From: Amoebidium appalachense
Taxonomy: Eukaryota; Ichthyosporea
DNA length: 64,000 bases
Reading direction: 5' to 3'
Assembly (NCBI GenBank): GCA_963693365.1
Contig: CAVNZM010000001.1
Coordinates: 14,074,001-14,138,000 of the forward strand
Notes under the pieces: generated by a model
Database searches by the model: none
Told to the model about the DNA's origin: nothing
What the model saw: the letters and a program-made list of their open reading frames with translations, nothing else
Made by a program: the position numbers and the translations under genes
Part shown: piece by piece, positions 51,536 to 64,000 of the stretch
Position numbering within the stretch: the first letter of the stretch is position 1
How the letters are laid out: every line of letters begins with the position of its first letter

Positions 51536-52098
51536 GGCAGAACTGATCACACCTAACATGTCTGTTCGTTTTGCATAAGAGTTGAAGACAACAGAACACA
51601 ACCATGCCAATTGCAAAACCACCGCCACGTAGTGACATCATGCAGTATTATAACTGCGCATGCACTAGCCTAAGAACACTTAGTTGTCATGATCAGAAAT
51701 CGACCCACATGCACTCTCTTATGAGAGCTTGCCTCATAAGAGTACACTGTCAGCTGTGCACGCCAGTGTGGAACCAGCCTTTCCAAGCCCGTCTAGATCT
51801 TCTTTTTTCTACACGATTGCATTAACATCAGCTACTCACACACTAACTACTAAAAATACTATACACTGAATAGCCGGAACAGAGGCAATCTCATATTTGT
51901 TACACAGAGAGCCGAGTTTCCAGGGGAACCCGGCCCCGTTTGTGCTGAGACACCGGCTGATGTTATGCTCTGATTGACGAGCCTGTGTGGAACACGCCTG
52001 CAAAAGATGAATGTTAGTACTAGGAATGTAGCAGCAAACGCTTGAAAGCACACGGTCAGATGCAAACAGAGACACACGTGTGCACGTGTGCACGCGTG

Positions 52099-52171
<73 letters not shown>

Positions 52172-52528
52172 GCATACACATACACACACACTCGCGCGCA
52201 CACACACACACACACACAGAGAGTCACAGACACCACACACACGCACACGCACACGCACACGCACACGCACACGCACACACACGCATGCGCGTGCGCACAC
52301 ACACACACACACACACGCACATGCACATGCACACACGTACGCACACAAACTCACAGAAAGCGGTGTGTACACACGGAAAGCAACCTTGCTTCTCTCAAGA
52401 AGGAAATTTCTATCATTCTTCTTGTAAGAATATAGCAACAAACCCAATCAAACCAACATTATACACACACGTGCGGACGATAGGGAGGCCTACCTTTGAG
52501 ACATAACCACACGAGAAACAAGGTATCA
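50924..52528. other. Gap between PDCL3 start and the PH-scaffold stop
   Basis: Contains T25G35 at 51320-51375, (GAT)n at 51486-51534, and (CA)n at 52101-52170 with further CA/CG runs to 52340. A segment on the minus strand at 52009-51905 has acceptor ttttgcag and donor CTGT|gtaaca and is open in two frames, but I cannot tie it to a gene. Confidence 0.5.
51486..51534. repeat. (GAT)n trinucleotide repeat, ~15 units
   Basis: The only clear trinucleotide array of this size in the window. It follows gccatggccgtcatcat and lies outside any assigned exon. Confidence 0.95.
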
Positions 52529-62634
<10,106 letters not shown>

Positions 62635-62639
62635 CTGTG

Positions 62640-63606
62640 TTGGGGGGTGAGGATGTGCTAACGTAAGACTTGTGCAATCAAAGAAAAAAAAGAGTGTTAT
62701 ACAGCATGGGTGGCCCACAGTGTGGGTATGTGTGTGTGTGTGTGCGCGCGTGCTTACGTAATACCTCTGCATTCGTTCGAAACAGTGCATTATGCCACAT
62801 GCATGGGCGCATGTGCGTCTTAACCTTTAGAGAACCGGACTAATTAATTCTACCGGCTGCCGGTTGGGACCTAAACAACTCTATTGCAGCTCAAAATCGA
62901 TAGAAAAAGCTCAAATAAATTGCATATGCCGACAGGTATATGTCTTACCTACAAACATTACTAAGATGGTTAATTTTTTCTTGCATAAGACGAAGGATAA
63001 GTGTACAATCTAATCTCGTGCTATTTTCATTTGGCTAGTTCCTATCGATTTCATGTCCACATTAGAGCACAAACTGACTCATGTCGATGTCAGTTGGCTA
63101 GATGTCGATCTCGTGGAGATTACGGATCTCAAGAGGTTAACCAAAAGTTTCTACCTGTGCTGGGGATGAGGAAGTGCTTACGTAAGACTCGTGCAATTGA
63201 AGAAAAAAGGTGTTATGCCACATGTGTGGGTCCGTGTGTGTGAGTGTTAACGTAAGGTCTGTGCAAAAGTGACATCCGTTTGGTGTGTAATGTGTGCTCA
63301 TGTGCGTGCCCTTAAAAAGATTTGTGCCGGAGCGCCACCTGCGTGCTTACGTAAGCCTTGTGCAATAGTGCAATGGGGGCGGCAGTTGGTGGTAAGAAAG
63401 GAAGCCGAGGAGGGGAGGGGCAAAGGGGGGGGGAGGGCGGGAGGGGGGAGGGGGAGGGCGGGAGGGGGATAGGAAAGAGGAGAGGAGGATGGAGGGGTGG
63501 GCTGGGCGGGTTAAGAGGTGGGGGGGAAGTGAGGGAAGGCGGGCGGGGGGAGGGGGGGGGGGGGGGGGGGGGGGGAGGGAAGGGGGGAGAGAGGGAGGTT
63601 AGGGGC
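62640..63606. other. Upstream/intron region with repeated palindromic motif
   Basis: Five copies of a ~23-bp word around CTTACGTAAG (about 62655, 62750, 63173, 63245 and 63342). The first and third copies lie in a partly duplicated ~95-bp block that includes the acceptor of the PH exon; the second acceptor (minus strand, ag|GTAGAAACTTTTGG) leads quickly to a stop. From 63410 to 63600 the plus strand is purine-rich. Confidence 0.65.
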
Positions 63607-63763
63607 ATGGATGCACGTTCCCAATGCTTTGGCAAGAAAATATGGGTGCTACCAATTCAAAAATACAGTCTGGTGTTTAGGTGTGTCCTTAGATTGATCG
63701 TAGCTTTCTTGGTCGTCTTTCTGGTGGGCTTATTATGTGATCTAGAAGGCAACTTGAACCAAG
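63607..63763 (+). CDS. Possible first exon of a type II membrane protein (partial)
   Basis: ATG at 63607 opens 52 codons ending at a consensus donor CAACCAAG|gtgagt. The N-terminus is basic (MDARSQCFGKK...), then residues ~28-44 form one hydrophobic span (VLRLIVAFLVVFLVGLLC), the pattern of a signal-anchor as in Golgi glycosyltransferases. The rest would lie beyond 64000. No family can be named. It is on the opposite strand to the PH scaffold gene, so either that gene starts before here or the two overlap. Confidence 0.35.
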
Positions 63764-63846
63764 GTGAGTTGGAGATAGGAAGAAACACGGGGTATGGCAT
63801 TTCCATTATTTGTTTCTTCCCCTTCTTTTTCTTCTTCTTCTTTTTT

Positions 63847-63887
<41 letters not shown>

Positions 63888-64000
63888 GGTGATGATGGTG
63901 GTGGTGTGCGTGTGAGTGTGTGTTGGGGGGAGAGGGGGGGGTGGAGGGGGGGACCATTTCGTTTCCTTATTCTTTGTTCTCCTTTTGTTTTTTCTTTCTT

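Overview
The window is nuclear DNA of a eukaryote. The genes are split by GT-AG introns. There is a tRNA-Leu(CAG) gene, and the mobile elements are of the LINE, DIRS and SINE-like types. A very large share is simple sequence: (CA/GT)n, (GA/CT)n and G or C homopolymers up to about 58 bases. I cannot name the species. A PH/proline-rich scaffold with tyrosine motifs, RA and C1 domains and long tract-filled introns would suit a holozoan-like or other intron-rich protist, but that is only a guess. Because homopolymers dominate, most long open frames here are artefacts of repeats. The genes below were rebuilt exon by exon from splice sites, intron phase and protein family motifs.

Layout: (1) 541-2158, minus strand, a partial gene with a Ras-association-like exon. 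(2) 3092-18251, minus, a gene with about 21 small exons and no recognised family, containing a tRNA-Leu (8411-8495, minus) and a tRNA-Leu pseudogene in an intron. (3) 19705-23784, plus, RNA polymerase I subunit RPA12 in four exons, divergent from gene 2. (4) 25056-25456, plus, a possible small gene. (5) 26225-28273, minus, an intronless Ras-like GTPase with an atypical C1 finger. (6) 29976-40490, a mobile-element block: a decayed DIRS-type retroelement with split direct repeats, a tRNA-like SINE head, two copies of a 110-bp AATAAA-ending element, a full-length but frameshifted LINE, and a zinc-finger/HTH remnant. (7) 46130-50923, minus, a complete six-exon phosducin-like 3 (PDCL3/PhLP2) gene. 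(8) 52529-62634 and beyond, minus, a PH-domain/proline-rich scaffold protein whose 5' end lies outside the window. (9) 63607-63763, plus, a possible first exon of a type II membrane protein.

The most unusual structural signal is how the simple sequence sits relative to exons. In the two long minus-strand genes nearly every splice donor is followed within about 5-20 nt by a long poly-C tract on the sense strand, and many acceptors sit directly after (CA)n. Other points of interest are a pair of phase-matched, possibly mutually exclusive exons in gene 2 (7038-7063 and 6692-6780), two C7 runs in the scaffold gene that are each one base short of an open frame, and a 23-bp palindrome-bearing motif repeated five times at the right end.

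Functionally the recognisable genes are housekeeping (Pol I transcription, phosducin-like co-chaperone) and signalling (Ras-like switch, RA and PH domains). They do not form an operon-like unit and no pathway link between them is visible.
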